From the NCBI GenBank assembly GCA_007745835.1, contig CP036424.1, forward strand, positions 1,387,001 to 1,451,000: a stretch of DNA of 64,000 nucleotides, written 5' to 3'. Below, one piece after another: positions 1 through 9,419 of the stretch. Within the stretch, counting starts at the first letter, position 1. Each line of letters opens with the position of its first letter. The DNA is from Planctomycetes bacterium MalM25 (GTDB lineage: Bacteria; Planctomycetota; Planctomycetia; Pirellulales; Lacipirellulaceae). The notes under the pieces are model-generated. The model did no database searches. It was not told the origin of the DNA and saw nothing but the letters and a program-made list of their open reading frames with translations. The translations under genes were made by a program, and so were the position numbers.

Positions 1-2516
1 GTCGCGAGCGTGAGGCCGATCGTCGTGTCGACGCGGGTTGCGCGGAGCAGGCGGAACGGCTTCCACTCGCCCGCCGTGTCGCCGATTCTTAAGGACAATT
101 CGACGCCGCCGAGCGAGTCGGTCACCACCAGGGCGCCGCCCGCCCCTTCGACACGGGCCCAGCCGGTCACCTCGACCGTCTGCGAGGCGAGCAGGTCGAG
201 GTCGGGGGACTCGATCCGGGCGCCGACCGCGGCGCCGCGGAGCCGCAGCACCCGCTCGCCGTGGACCGCGTCGGGGTCGCCCGCCAGCTCGACGGTGGCG
301 TGCTCGCCGTCGGACGTGGGCCGGGTGTGCCGCCAGCCGTGGGTGCGGAGCTCGTCGATGTCCTCGAAGCTCCCGCCGAACAGCCGGTTGGGGCCGCGCG
401 GGCTGGCGGCCAGGAGCTGGGTCATGCGGAAGTGGTCGGTCAGCGTGCCGGGCAGCACCGCGAGCGGCGTGCTGTCGAGGATCGTGCCGGTTTGGGCGAT
501 CCGGCGGCGCTGGTTCTCCGCTTGGGAGATGAGGGCGAGCACGCCGTGGGCCGCGTCGTACGCGGCGGCGTGGTCGCGGCGTGAGGCAGCGAGCTGCGCC
601 TCGGCGAGGAGGCCGTCGGCGCGGCGGCGGCGCTCGGGGGTGAGCGCCTCGGACTGGGTGAGGCTGGTCGCCGCAATCGTGGCGAGGTTCTTGGCGGCCG
701 CCTGGGACGATTGGGCGGTGTAAGCGCGGAGCGATCGGACGACCCGCGGGTCGTTGCTCACGAGCAGGTCGCCCGGTTTGGCTCCGCCGGGCCGCCGGGC
801 GCCGGCGCCACCCGCTTCGCGGGCCGCCTCCCAGGTGTGCAGGCCGGCGGGGGTCATGCGGAGGACGCGGGCGGTGGTGCTGAGGCCGGGCAGGAGGAGG
901 GTCGGCGCGCCGGTGTCGGACGGATCGAGCAGCGAGTCGATCGCCGCCAGCCGCACGCCGCCCCGGTCGAGCAGCACGCCCGGGTCGGGGGTGAGGGGGT
1001 AGGTTGCGCGCGAGCCGACGAGCCACGGTTCGAGGAGCCGCAGCCGGCGGTTGATCGCCTCGACCCAGCCGGCGGCGGCGAGCGTGGCGTCGTCGGCGCC
1101 GTCGAGCCGCTGGGCGGACGTGAACAGCACACCGTTCGCGCCGCGGCGGATCGCTTGCTCGACACGCCGGGAGACGTCGCCCGGCGGCAGCCAAGTCGGC
1201 GCGACGCCGTCGCCCAGCAGGGCGTCGAGCTGGCCGGCGACGGCGTCGCCCACGTCGAGCGGCGCCACCGCCAGGAGGGGCGTGCCGGGCGGGACGCTCG
1301 CTTCCAGGTCGGTCGCTTCGGGCGGGGGCGAGATCCGGCTGGTCTCGGTCTGCAGCAGCAGGCCGTCGACGACCCGCGACCAGGCCGCCGCCCCCTGGCC
1401 GACGTGCGCCAGCACGGGGCGGGCCGCCGAGCCGCGCAGCTCGCGGACCGCTTCGATCTTGGCGAGCGCCGGGTCGAGGTCGCGCTCGGTGAGCGGGCCT
1501 TCGAGCACCCAGGCGAGCACGCGATCGGTCGACGGGTACGCCCTCGCTTCGGCCGGCGAGGTCGGCGGGGGGCAGAGCAGCCGCAGACGGTAGTGGGCCG
1601 CTTCGGCGAGGGCTTGGGGCGTGGGCGTTCGGTCGAGCCAGACCGTGTTCACGCCGCGCGACGCGAGCGATTGGAACGATTCGCCCCGCCAACGCCAGAT
1701 GCGCGGGAAGTAGAGCTCGTCGTCGACGCGGAAGCCGTCGCTGTGCAGGGTGACACGGGTGAGGCGCACGCGGCCGCCCGGCTTGCTGGCGGGCTGCTCG
1801 GGGTCGGCCGCTCTGGCGACCACGCCGACGGGGGTGCGTTGCAGGGGGGTGACCAGCGACTTCGCGCTGACCTCCCGGACCCAGGCGGGCGAGGGTCTGC
1901 CCGTGCCGGGGAGCACCAGGGCGAGCCGGCTGACGTAGGCGCCGCGTGGGTTGATCGGCTTGCCCCGGTTCGCCAGTCGCCAGACGCGGACCTCGCGCTG
2001 CAGCAGCTGCGGCGTGTTGGCGATCATCAGGTCGACCTCCCCCTGCTTGGCGGACGCGGCCGGCGCCGAGCGGATGCGGAGGCGGATCGGCTCTTCGCCC
2101 TCCTCGGCCGTGTTCGGCAGCACGATCTCGGCGGCGAGGAAGGCCCCCGGCACGGGGACGCGGCCCTCGAGCTGAAGCCGCAGCTCATCGATCACCGCGG
2201 CGGGGGGGATGATCCGCCAGGCCCAAGCGCTGGCGCCCGGGGGGGCGGCGTAGACCAGCCGTTCGGCGCCGGTCTCCTCGCCCGCCAGCTGGCCGGGGAC
2301 GCGGACCCGCTCTCGCTTGAGCTGCCGGGCTCCGCCCGAAGTGTCGATCTGCCAGGCGGGGGCGGGGTCGTCGTGGGTGTCGATCCAGGTGTCGGCCGCC
2401 GCGGGCGTGGCCAGCAGGATGGCCAGCAGCGGGGCTAGCTGAGAGATGCGGGGGGCCAGAACGCGCAGCACTGATCGCCAGGAGGGGCGTGCAGCGGGCT
2501 TGGGGCGGGGTGGCAT
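1..2516 (-). CDS. Large secreted protein of unknown function, C-terminus beyond window
   Basis: The frame is open from an ATG at 2516 down to the window edge, giving about 838 residues with no stop, so the C-terminus is missing. The N-terminus has a basic stretch and then a hydrophobic segment ending in ATPAAA-D, which reads as a signal peptide, so export is likely. The middle contains RGVNTVWLDRTPTP and VLAWVLEGPLT, which resemble strands of a TIM-barrel fold in glycoside-hydrolase-like proteins. The last part in the window (from FGGSFEDIDELRTHGW) looks like a beta-sandwich, carbohydrate-binding-like domain. I cannot name a family, and the hydrolase resemblance is inference. Strong antisense reading frames over this region are shadows of its codon bias. 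It is divergent from the small gene that starts at 2782. Confidence 0.7.
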   Translation of the reverse strand, partial: MPPRPKPAARPSWRSVLRVLAPRISQLAPLLAILLATPAAADTWIDTHDDPAPAWQIDTSGGARQLKRERVRVPGQLAGEETGAERLVYAAPPGASAWAWRIIPPAAVIDELRLQLEGRVPVPGAFLAAEIVLPNTAEEGEEPIRLRIRSAPAASAKQGEVDLMIANTPQLLQREVRVWRLANRGKPINPRGAYVSRLALVLPGTGRPSPAWVREVSAKSLVTPLQRTPVGVVARAADPEQPASKPGGRVRLTRVTLHSDGFRVDDELYFPRIWRWRGESFQSLASRGVNTVWLDRTPTPQALAEAAHYRLRLLCPPPTSPAEARAYPSTDRVLAWVLEGPLTERDLDPALAKIEAVRELRGSAARPVLAHVGQGAAAWSRVVDGLLLQTETSRISPPPEATDLEASVPPGTPLLAVAPLDVGDAVAGQLDALLGDGVAPTWLPPGDVSRRVEQAIRRGANGVLFTSAQRLDGADDATLAAAGWVEAINRRLRLLEPWLVGSRATYPLTPDPGVLLDRGGVRLAAIDSLLDPSDTGAPTLLLPGLSTTARVLRMTPAGLHTWEAAREAGGAGARRPGGAKPGDLLVSNDPRVVRSLRAYTAQSSQAAAKNLATIAATSLTQSEALTPERRRRADGLLAEAQLAASRRDHAAAYDAAHGVLALISQAENQRRRIAQTGTILDSTPLAVLPGTLTDHFRMTQLLAASPRGPNRLFGGSFEDIDELRTHGWRHTRPTSDGEHATVELAGDPDAVHGERVLRLRGAAVGARIESPDLDLLASQTVEVTGWARVEGAGGALVVTDSLGGVELSLRIGDTAGEWKPFRLLRATRVDTTIGLTLA

Positions 2517-2598
2517 GGGCGAAACGGGGGCGTATCGAGGCGCCTGAAAAGCGACACGTGGTGGGCCTCGTAGCAGGATTTTCGCCACGAAGCGAGAC

Positions 2599-2619
2599 GT
2601 GGTGTTGCCCGAACACCAC
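2599..2619. repeat. 8-bp-arm hairpin in divergent intergenic region
   Basis: GTGGTGTT (2599-2606) and AACACCAC (2612-2619) form perfect arms around a 5-nt loop. The hairpin lies between two divergent genes. It could be an operator or a leader hairpin; nothing decides this. Confidence 0.35.
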
Positions 2620-2655
2620 ACCCGCCCGGGCTGGGGACGAAATCGAGCCAACTGC

Positions 2656-2685
2656 TTGATCGACCCTAAGTGCTTTGCGTAGAAT
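2656..2685 (+). promoter_or_regulatory. Sigma70-like promoter candidate before the 2782 gene
   Basis: TTGATC (2656-2661) and TAGAAT (2680-2685) are separated by 18 nt, about 95 nt upstream of the ATG at 2782. Both hexamers are close to consensus. The call is made by eye only. Confidence 0.4.
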
Positions 2686-2781
2686 CGGTTGCGGCGGGTC
2701 ATGGGGTCCGCTGGAGGCCGTGCTGGCACGCGGGCTGCTTCCTTCCCGAGGCGTTCCCCCCTCATCTGGAGATCAGCTTCG

Positions 2782-3102
2782 ATGCCTGAGACGCAACCCT
2801 CCAACGCCGCCACTTCGCACGACTTGCCCGCCGATTTGGTCCAATTGGCCGCCGCGATCAACGAACTACCCGCAGAGCACGCTCAGGCGTTGGCCCCGCT
2901 GGTCGATCGGGTGGTCGAGAGCACCGGTCGCCGCCGAAGGATCCTGTCGTTGGTTCAAGACGCCCTCGGCCAGCTGCGACTCGACATGAAGTACCTGATG
3001 TTCGATCTCGAGGCGACCCGTCGCGAACGCGACGAGGCCCAGGGCCGCCTCGAAGGCTTTGATGGCTCCGACGACCTCGACATCGACCCGCTGGACGAAT
3101 AA
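2782..3102 (+). CDS. Small acidic coiled-coil protein of unknown function
   Basis: This 106-residue soluble protein has no signal peptide or membrane segment. The ATG at 2782 is preferred over an upstream in-frame start at 2689 because the conserved-looking body begins with MPETQPSN and a promoter-like element lies just upstream. Residues about 15-60 look helical, then a charged region (FDLEATRRERDEAQGRLEGF) looks like coiled coil, and the tail is acidic (DDLDIDPLDE). It sits about 130 nt before the kinase gene on the same strand and may be cotranscribed with it. I do not recognise a named family; an adaptor or regulator role is only a guess from size and helical content. Confidence 0.6.
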   Translation: MPETQPSNAATSHDLPADLVQLAAAINELPAEHAQALAPLVDRVVESTGRRRRILSLVQDALGQLRLDMKYLMFDLEATRRERDEAQGRLEGFDGSDDLDIDPLDE

Positions 3103-3233
3103 GCAAAGCCCCGTCGCCATCGGTTCGTCGTCTCTCCTGGGGGGCGGCAGGCCGGGGGCAGCCCAACCCTTGGAAGGACGCCCGGATTTGGGCCGGCGTC
3201 ACCCGTTCTCGCGGAGCCGCCGAAGCCGCCTCG

Positions 3234-4709
3234 ATGCAAACGCCGTCTACTGCCGAAGAACTGGCCCAGGCGGCCATCGATGTGGGCGTCGTGACCGACG
3301 CGCAGTTGCAGCCCGTGTGGGTCGAGCTCGGTTCGAGCAACGTCCCGCTCTCCGAGCTGTCGCAGACCCTTGTCCGCAAGGGCTTGCTCACCAACTACCA
3401 GCTCGACCGTCTGCAACGCGGCCTGAGAGACGGCTACGTCTACGACGACTACCACGTGCTTTACTGCGTCGGCTCGGGCACCTTCGCCCGCGTGTTCCGC
3501 GCCGCCCACAAGAAGACCGGTCAGATCCACGCGGTCAAAGTCCTCCGGGCGCGGCACAACAACACGCAGAAGGCGGAGTTCTTCCGCCGCGAGGGGGAGC
3601 TCGGCAAGAAGCTGAAGCACCCGAACATCGTGCCGATCCACGACGTCGTGTCGAAGGGTGGGGTCCATTACCTCGTGATGGACTTCATCGAGGGGCAGAA
3701 CCTCCGCGACCTGTACCGGGTGCGCAAGAAGTTCGAGTGGGAGAAGGCCACGGCCATCGCCAGCGACGTGCTCGCCGGCCTGCACTACGCCTTCCAGCAA
3801 GGGGTCACGCACCGTGACCTGAAGATGTCGAACGTGCTGGTCGCCTCGGACGGGCGGGCGCAGCTGATCGACTTCGGCCTCGCCGCGCTCGACGGCGTGG
3901 CGGGCGACGATTCGGGCGTCGATCGGACGGTCGAGTACGCCGCCCTCGAGAAGGCGACCAACGTCCGCAAGGACGACACCCGCAGCGACGTCTACTTCGC
4001 CGGCTACATGCTGCACCAGATGCTGACGGGCGTCTCGTGCCTGCCGGAGGGGCGCAACCGGGCGCAGCGGTTCACGCGGGACGTCTTCAAGGAGATCAAG
4101 CCGGTCCTCGAGCTGGCCCCGGAGACCCCCATGGCCCTCACCATGGTGCTCAGCCGCGCCTTGGAGATGGACCCCGAGAAGCGCTACCAGAACCCGGGCG
4201 ACATGCTCACGGAGCTGAAGCTCGCCGTCCGGCGGGCGAAGGGCGCCGAGTCGAACACCGCGACGCGTTCCACGGAGGATCTGGAGGGCGTCGGCCCCGA
4301 TGGCAAACCGCACCGGATCCTGGTCGTCGAATCGGACACGAAGCGGCAGGACGTGCTCCGCGAGCTCTTCAAGCGGAACGGCTACCGGGTGCTAGTGGCG
4401 ACCGACGGCGGGCGCGCCCTCTCTCGCTTCGTCAGCGACCCGACGGCGGCCGACATCGTGGTCTTCTGCGGCGCCACGCTCGGCGCCGACGCGGTCCGCG
4501 CCTTCAACCAGTTCGGCGAGGAGAAGGCGACCGGCGGCGTGCCCGCGGTCCTGCTGTTGGAAGAGGCCCAGGGCGAATGGGCCAGCGCCGCCAAGACCTC
4601 CGACCACCGCGGCGTGATCGTCATGCCGGTCAAACTCCGCCGGCTCCGCGAGGCGGTCCTCTCCGCCCTGAAAGCGGGCGCCGCCACGGCCGAAGCGGCT
4701 CGGCCTTAG
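3234..4709 (+). CDS. Ser/Thr protein kinase with C-terminal receiver-like domain
   Basis: This 491-residue protein has three parts. Residues 1-75 are a helical N-terminal region (LVRKGLLTNYQLDRLQRG) common in planctomycete kinases. A eukaryotic-type kinase domain follows (about 80-340) with a glycine loop GSGTFARVF, a catalytic lysine in HAVKVLR, the catalytic loop HRDLKMSN and DFG in LIDFGLAAL, so it should be active. The last 130 residues start RILVVESD and include GYRVLVATDGGRAL, matching a response-regulator receiver in pattern. The expected phospho-acceptor Asp strand instead reads ADIVVFCGATLG, so this looks like a pseudo-receiver, although the late lysine (VMPVKLRRL) is kept. There is no transmembrane segment. 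It lies about 30 nt upstream of holB. Confidence 0.9.
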   Translation: MQTPSTAEELAQAAIDVGVVTDAQLQPVWVELGSSNVPLSELSQTLVRKGLLTNYQLDRLQRGLRDGYVYDDYHVLYCVGSGTFARVFRAAHKKTGQIHAVKVLRARHNNTQKAEFFRREGELGKKLKHPNIVPIHDVVSKGGVHYLVMDFIEGQNLRDLYRVRKKFEWEKATAIASDVLAGLHYAFQQGVTHRDLKMSNVLVASDGRAQLIDFGLAALDGVAGDDSGVDRTVEYAALEKATNVRKDDTRSDVYFAGYMLHQMLTGVSCLPEGRNRAQRFTRDVFKEIKPVLELAPETPMALTMVLSRALEMDPEKRYQNPGDMLTELKLAVRRAKGAESNTATRSTEDLEGVGPDGKPHRILVVESDTKRQDVLRELFKRNGYRVLVATDGGRALSRFVSDPTAADIVVFCGATLGADAVRAFNQFGEEKATGGVPAVLLLEEAQGEWASAAKTSDHRGVIVMPVKLRRLREAVLSALKAGAATAEAARP

Positions 4710-4742
4710 CCACCACCAGCGGAGCGGAGCAGGGACGCACGC

Positions 4743-5720
4743 ATGCAACCGGTCATCGGACACGACCTGGCGAAAGAACGGCTACGCCGCACGCTGCGGC
4801 GTGGCAGGCTCGCGAGCACCTATCTGTTCGTTGGCCCCGAGGGCGTCGGCAAACGCCGCTTCGCCGAGCGCCTCGCCGCCGCGCTGCTGTGCCACCAACC
4901 GGGCGATGACCCGCTGGAGCCGTGCGGCGGCTGTGCGGCGTGCCAGCTCTCCGAAGCGGGCACGCACCCGGACCTGCTAAAAGTCGCCCGCCCCGAGGGG
5001 AAGACGACCCTGCCGGTCGACCTGTTCATCGGCCCGGCCGACAAGCGGAACCGGCAGGGGCTGTGCCACGACCTGGCGCTCAAGCCGCTGGTCTCCGACC
5101 GCCGCGTGGCGATCCTCGACGACGCCGACTTCTTCAGCGTCGAGACCGCCAACTGCCTGCTGAAGACGCTCGAGGAGCCGCCCCCGCGGTCGCTGCTGAT
5201 CCTGATCGGCACGAGCCTCGCCCGGCAGCTGGCGACGATCCGCTCGCGGTCACAGGTCGTCCGGTTCGGCCCGCTGGCGGACGAGGAACTGACCCGCGTC
5301 CTGACGGCCCCGCCCGTCGACTTCTCTCCGGCCGACGCCGAGCGTCTGGTCCCGTTGGCGCGGGGCAGCGTGTCGCGGGCGATCGAGCTGTCCGAGGGCT
5401 CGCTCGACTCGGCACGCGAGGCGTTGCTCGGCTGCCTCCAGTCCCCGCGGATCGACTCGACCCGGCTCGCCCGGGTGCTGGAAGAGGAGAGCAAGGCGGT
5501 CGCCACCGAGCCCCGCATCCGCCGCCGGGCGTTGGCGGAGCTGTTCGGCACGGCGATCACGCTCTACCACCGCCGCCTCGCCGAGCGGCTCGACGACCCG
5601 GACGAGACCGTCGCGGCGATCGACCTCTGGCTCGAAGCGGAAGAGGCCCTGGGCCGCAACGCGAACCAGTCGGCCCTCGTTCAGGCGCTCGCGGAGCGGC
5701 TGGCGCGGTTGGCCGCCTAG
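4743..5720 (+). CDS. holB: DNA polymerase III delta-prime subunit (clamp loader)
   Basis: This 325-residue AAA+ protein opens with a region typical of clamp-loader delta-prime subunits. It has a P-loop-like GPEGVGKRRFAERL, a cysteine cluster (CGGCAACQLSEAGTHPDL) matching the zinc-binding module of clamp-loader ATPases, the Walker B-like ILDDADFF, and NCLLKTLEEPPPRSLLILIG, which is the family signature. In the DnaX-delta-delta-prime complex it helps load the sliding clamp at primed DNA. The ATG at 4743 follows the kinase gene closely on the same strand. Length and motifs leave little doubt about the family. A DnaX assignment is less likely because the protein is short. Confidence 0.9.
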   Translation: MQPVIGHDLAKERLRRTLRRGRLASTYLFVGPEGVGKRRFAERLAAALLCHQPGDDPLEPCGGCAACQLSEAGTHPDLLKVARPEGKTTLPVDLFIGPADKRNRQGLCHDLALKPLVSDRRVAILDDADFFSVETANCLLKTLEEPPPRSLLILIGTSLARQLATIRSRSQVVRFGPLADEELTRVLTAPPVDFSPADAERLVPLARGSVSRAIELSEGSLDSAREALLGCLQSPRIDSTRLARVLEEESKAVATEPRIRRRALAELFGTAITLYHRRLAERLDDPDETVAAIDLWLEAEEALGRNANQSALVQALAERLARLAA

Positions 5721-5759
5721 CAACCACGCAAAGACGATACTTCCCGCCGCGGCTGCGTG

Positions 5760-5789
5760 TTGACCCTATTGGTCGATCCGGCATAGACT
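5760..5789 (+). promoter_or_regulatory. Sigma70-like promoter candidate upstream of hppA
   Basis: TTGACC (5760-5765) and TAGACT (5784-5789) are separated by 18 nt in the gap after holB, about 125 nt before the hppA start. The hexamers and spacing resemble the candidates at 2656 and 33523. Confidence 0.35.
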
Positions 5790-5915
5790 CCGCCCGTTAT
5801 CACCGGGCCCAAGGACGCAACCGGTTGGCGTGGCGTCGTTTGCGGCGGTTGATGAGGATACTTATCGTGCCTCGCCCGCGCGAGTCGTGCGGGCGCTTAC
5901 GGAGAAGGACGTCGT

Positions 5916-8855
5916 ATGCGTGGGCGGATCGGCGGAGTCGGGTCACCCGTTTGGATTTCTACGGCGCTTATCGCGCTGTTGCTGCTGTTCTCTGGTCCGG
6001 CCCTGGCGGCCGAGGCCGTTGACCCGGCCGTCGAGACGGCGCCGGTTGAGGAGGCCCCGACTGCGGAGTCCCCCGCCGCCCAGACCGCGGGCGACGGCGC
6101 CCAGACCAAGGCGCTCGTCTGCTGGGCGATCGCTTTCGGCGCGGCGTTCATCGCGTTGGTGCAGGCCAAGCGGTTCTACGACACGATGATCGCCGCCGAC
6201 CCCGGTTCGGAACGCAATCAAGAGATCGCCGGCTACGTGCGCGACGGCGCCAACGCCTATCTGCAACAGCAGTACCGGGTGGTCGCCGCCTTCTTCCTGG
6301 TGGTCGCCGCGCTGCTGGCCTGGGCCGCCTTCGGCCTGAAGGTGCAGAGCCAGTTCGTCCCCTTCGCGTTCCTCTCCGGCGGGTTCTTCAGCGGCCTGGC
6401 GGGCTGGTTCGGCATGAAGACCGCCACCGCCGCGAGCAACCGGACCGCGGCGGCCGCGGAGAAGTCGCTCAACCAAGGCCTGCAGGTCGCCTTCCGCAGC
6501 GGCGCCGTGATGGGGCTGACGGTCGTCGGCCTTGGCCTGATGGACATCACCCTCTGGTTCGCCTTCCTGTACTGGGTCTGGCCGGCGGCCGGCATGGAGC
6601 CGCTGTCGCTCAGTGAGATCACGGTCACGATGGTCTGCTTCGGCATGGGCGCCAGCGCTCAGGCGCTGTTCGCCCGCGTGGGCGGGGGCATCTTCACCAA
6701 GGCGGCCGACGTCGGCGCCGACCTCGTGGGCAAGGTCGAGCAGGGCATCCCCGAGGACGACCCCCGCAACCCGGCGACCATCGCGGACAACGTGGGCGAC
6801 AACGTGGGCGACGTCGCCGGCATGGGCGCCGACCTCTACGAGTCGTACGCCGGCTCGATCCTGGCCGCGTCGGCGCTCGGCGCCGCAGCGTTCGTCAACC
6901 CGGCCCTCGCGCCGGACGGCTGGACCGCCAGCCAGGCGCAGCTCTCGGCGATGCTGCTGCCGCTGGTCATCGCGGGTTTGGGCATCCTGCTGTCGATCTT
7001 CGGCATCTACCTCGTGAAGACCGGCGAGGACGCGAGCCAGAAGGCGCTGCTCCACGCCCTCGACCGGGGGATCAGCCGGGCGACCTACCTGGTGATCCTC
7101 GCCGCGATCGCGGCCGCCTACTTCCTGATGCCTTCGGCCGCCGGCACCTCGATCTTCGGCATCCCGGGCGTGGCGTTCAGCGTCGTGTTCGGCGCGGCGG
7201 CGGGCGTGATCATCGGCAAGTGGACCGAGTACGCCACGTCCGACGAGTACGCGCCAACGAAGCGGCTCGCCGATCAGGCGGTCACCGGCCCGGCGACGAT
7301 CATCATCGGCGGCGTGGCCGACGGCATGATGAGCGTGTGGGCGCCCGTCGTGGTCGTCTGCTTCGCGACGATGCTCTCGTTCGGCGCCGCCACCGGCTTC
7401 GACTTCGCGAACGTCGACCTCTTCTCGCTCGGCCTGTACGGCGTGGGCATCGCGGCGGTCGGCATGCTGAGCACCCTCGGCATCACCCTGGCGACCGACG
7501 CCTACGGCCCGATCGCCGACAACGCGGGCGGCAACGCCGAGATGTCGGAGATGCCCCCGATCGTCCGCGAGCGGACCGACGCGCTCGACAGCCTCGGCAA
7601 TACCACCGCGGCGACGGGCAAAGGTTTTGCGATTGGTTCGGCGGCGCTGACGGCGCTCGCGCTGCTGGCCGCGTATGTTGAGGGCGTGCGGGTCGGCTTC
7701 GATCGCTGGGCGCAGGACTTCGCGGCGACGACGGTTGCCGAGCAGGGCGACGAATTTAAAAATGGTGTCTATAAGTTGTCCGATCAGTTTGTCGTTTACA
7801 TTGAGAGTGATGACGCTCTTGTGACTCGCCCCTACATGATCATGCCAGCGCAACTGCAGACGCGACGGTGGTCAGCCTCGCAGCGTGAACTCACCGATGC
7901 CTTTGGGGGACTGGCCCAATCGCGACTAGACGCTTGGCGATCCCTGCCGGTTGGGTCACGCGTTGAAGAGGAGCCAACAGATGGCGCTGAGAAAGAGCGG
8001 CAAAGGCAGCAGTTCCTCAAGGAGTTGTGGGACGATGATTTTTCTGAAGGCCGAACAGAATCAGACCTAGCAAACAGTAGTGGTCCGGGCGAGTTCGCCG
8101 CTAGATTCCTGGCGAGTGCAGATGTCATAACAAAATCCATGGAAGCTGCGCCGCTGCTAATGGTGGCGGATGACGGACGAGGCGTCGCGTTCATTTCATC
8201 AATTTTGCTTCCGCCGGCTCACTTGAAGCCGCTCGCAGAGATGACCCTCCCCGACTTCAACATTTACTACGACGCCACGCTGATGAACCCGAAGGTGCTC
8301 ATCGGCATCTTCGCCGGGGCGATGGCGACCTTCGTGTTCTGCGCGATGACCATGAAGGCGGTCGGCCGCGCCGCGCAGGGCATGGTCGAGGAGGTCCGCC
8401 GGCAGTTCCGCGAGAAGCCGGGCATCATGGACGGCACCGAGAAGCCCGACTACAAGAGCCCGGTCGCCATCAGCACCGTGGCGGCTCAGGCGGAGATGAT
8501 CGGGCCCTCGCTGCTTGGCTTGCTGCTGCCGGTCGCCGTCGGCATGACGCTCGGCGTAGCGGGCGTGCTGGGCCTCTTGATGGGCACCCTCACATGCGGC
8601 TTCTGCGTGGCGGTCTTCATGTCCAACTCGGGCGGATCGTGGGACAACGCCAAGAAGTACATCGAGGCGGGCGCCCACGGCGGCAAGGGGACCGAGGCCC
8701 ACAAGGCGGCCGTCGTCGGCGACACGGTCGGCGACCCCTTCAAGGACACCAGCGGCCCGAGCCTGAACATCCTGATCAAGCTAATGAGCATGGTCAGCGT
8801 CGTGGTCGCCGGCCTCGTGGTCCGCTACAGCCTCGCCTCGCTGGGGTGGTTCTGA
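5916..8855 (+). CDS. hppA: Membrane-bound ion-pumping pyrophosphatase with large inserted loop
   Basis: This 979-residue integral membrane pyrophosphatase couples PPi hydrolysis to H+ or Na+ export. The ATG at 5916 has a strong ribosome site GGAGAAGGA 6 nt upstream, and a signal-like N-terminus is followed by a Pro/Glu/Ala linker. Family signatures include [11 protein letters not shown] (near residue 265), [28 protein letters not shown] and [15 protein letters not shown]. In [14 protein letters not shown] the Ala and Gly positions are those of K+-dependent enzymes; K+-independent ones have Lys and Thr there. The protein is longer than the usual 650-800 residues because of a segment at residues about 590-770 (DNA about 7700-8220). 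The middle of that segment is visibly richer in A+T and uses different codons from the rest. It falls in the TM12-TM13 connection, expected on the extracytoplasmic side. Pumped ion unknown. Confidence 0.93.
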   Translation: MRGRIGGVGSPVWISTALIALLLLFSGPALAAEAVDPAVETAPVEEAPTAESPAAQTAGDGAQTKALVCWAIAFGAAFIALVQAKRFYDTMIAADPGSERNQEIAGYVRDGANAYLQQQYRVVAAFFLVVAALLAWAAFGLKVQSQFVPFAFLSGGFFSGLAGWFGMKTATAASNRTAAAAEKSLNQGLQVAFRSGAVMGLTVVGLGLMDITLWFAFLYWVWPAAGMEPLSLSEITVTMVCFGMGASAQALFARVGGGIFTKAADVGADLVGKVEQGIPEDDPRNPATIADNVGDNVGDVAGMGADLYESYAGSILAASALGAAAFVNPALAPDGWTASQAQLSAMLLPLVIAGLGILLSIFGIYLVKTGEDASQKALLHALDRGISRATYLVILAAIAAAYFLMPSAAGTSIFGIPGVAFSVVFGAAAGVIIGKWTEYATSDEYAPTKRLADQAVTGPATIIIGGVADGMMSVWAPVVVVCFATMLSFGAATGFDFANVDLFSLGLYGVGIAAVGMLSTLGITLATDAYGPIADNAGGNAEMSEMPPIVRERTDALDSLGNTTAATGKGFAIGSAALTALALLAAYVEGVRVGFDRWAQDFAATTVAEQGDEFKNGVYKLSDQFVVYIESDDALVTRPYMIMPAQLQTRRWSASQRELTDAFGGLAQSRLDAWRSLPVGSRVEEEPTDGAEKERQRQQFLKELWDDDFSEGRTESDLANSSGPGEFAARFLASADVITKSMEAAPLLMVADDGRGVAFISSILLPPAHLKPLAEMTLPDFNIYYDATLMNPKVLIGIFAGAMATFVFCAMTMKAVGRAAQGMVEEVRRQFREKPGIMDGTEKPDYKSPVAISTVAAQAEMIGPSLLGLLLPVAVGMTLGVAGVLGLLMGTLTCGFCVAVFMSNSGGSWDNAKKYIEAGAHGGKGTEAHKAAVVGDTVGDPFKDTSGPSLNILIKLMSMVSVVVAGLVVRYSLASLGWF

Positions 8856-8861
8856 GGAAAG

Positions 8862-8949
8862 ATGATAGAGGGCAGATGGCAGATGGCAGAGGATAGGGGG
8901 TATTTAGCGAACCTATCCCCTATCCCCTATCATCTGCCATCTATCCTCT
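8862..8949. repeat. Imperfect inverted repeat after hppA
   Basis: Repeats of GGCAGATGGCAGA and GGATAGGGG on the left are mirrored by CCCCTATCC and CATCTGCCATC on the right, with the centre near 8905. It follows the hppA stop by a few bases. It may act as a transcription end structure or belong to a dispersed intergenic repeat. No U-run follows it. Confidence 0.5.
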
Positions 8950-9037
8950 GAGCGAGCCCGCTTGCCAGCCGATAGGGGCTACAAGTACGATACGGATCTG
9001 TGAGCTGTAGGCCGTCCCAGGCCGTCTGGCTCGCTCC

Positions 9038-9125
9038 GGAGACGTGGCTGAGTGGTCGAAAGCGCCGGTTTGCTAAATCGGTGACGGGGTCCCCCCGTCC
9101 GCAGGTTCGAATCCTGTCGTCTCCG
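9038..9125 (+). tRNA. tRNA-Ser (anticodon GCU)
   Basis: The 88-nt cloverleaf has acceptor arms GGAGACG (9038-9044) and CGTCTCC (9118-9124) with discriminator G. The anticodon stem CCGGT/ATCGG encloses loop TTGCTAA with anticodon GCT at 9072-9074, reading AGC/AGU serine codons. A long variable arm (GACGGGG/CCCCGTC-like) is typical of class II tRNA-Ser, and the T-loop reads GGTTCGAATCC. CCA is not encoded. Confidence 0.95.
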
Positions 9126-9237
9126 CTTCCTTTCTGCGGCTCGACGTGGCTGACGCCACGATCTCGCTGCCGCCGGCGTTTTCTCGGCTCGCTTGAGACC
9201 TACTCAAGCCTCTTTGACGACTGACGGACCCGCTGTT

Positions 9238-9315
9238 CCCCGGGAGGGCGAAGCTCCTGCTGAGCCTGAAGTCGGCACCCGGCGCCGGCTCAGCAGGAGC
9301 TTCGCCCTCCCGGGG
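9238..9315. repeat. 29-bp perfect inverted repeat (REP-like palindrome)
   Basis: The left arm 9238-9266 and right arm 9287-9315 are exact reverse complements over 29 bp, with a 20-nt loop that holds GGCGCC. The arms contain GGGAGGGCGAAGCTCC. It lies between tRNA-Ser and ppc. The length and perfection point to a mobile REP/MITE-like element rather than a terminator, since no U-tract follows. Confidence 0.8.
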
Positions 9316-9419
9316 TTTCTGCGTCCCCCGAGCCTCCCTTCGCGCCTTTGCGTCTTTGCGTGAGACTCTACAGAGAGTTTGACAGGCGCTTTCTAAGCAC
9401 GCCCCCGGGATAGAGACAG

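Noticed and set aside
711-2438. Long plus-strand open frame across the large minus-strand gene
   Set aside because: It is the exact antisense frame of the minus-strand gene, with Arg/Gly/Ala/Asp-biased composition and no signal or domain. GC-rich coding bias produces such shadows.
2955-4313. Minus-strand frame over the kinase gene
   Set aside because: The kinase has all catalytic motifs on the plus strand and the opposite frame shows none.
5943-7853. 636-residue minus-strand frame inside hppA
   Set aside because: It lies wholly under a well-supported membrane pyrophosphatase and has His/Arg/Asp-rich low-complexity sequence, so it is an antisense shadow.
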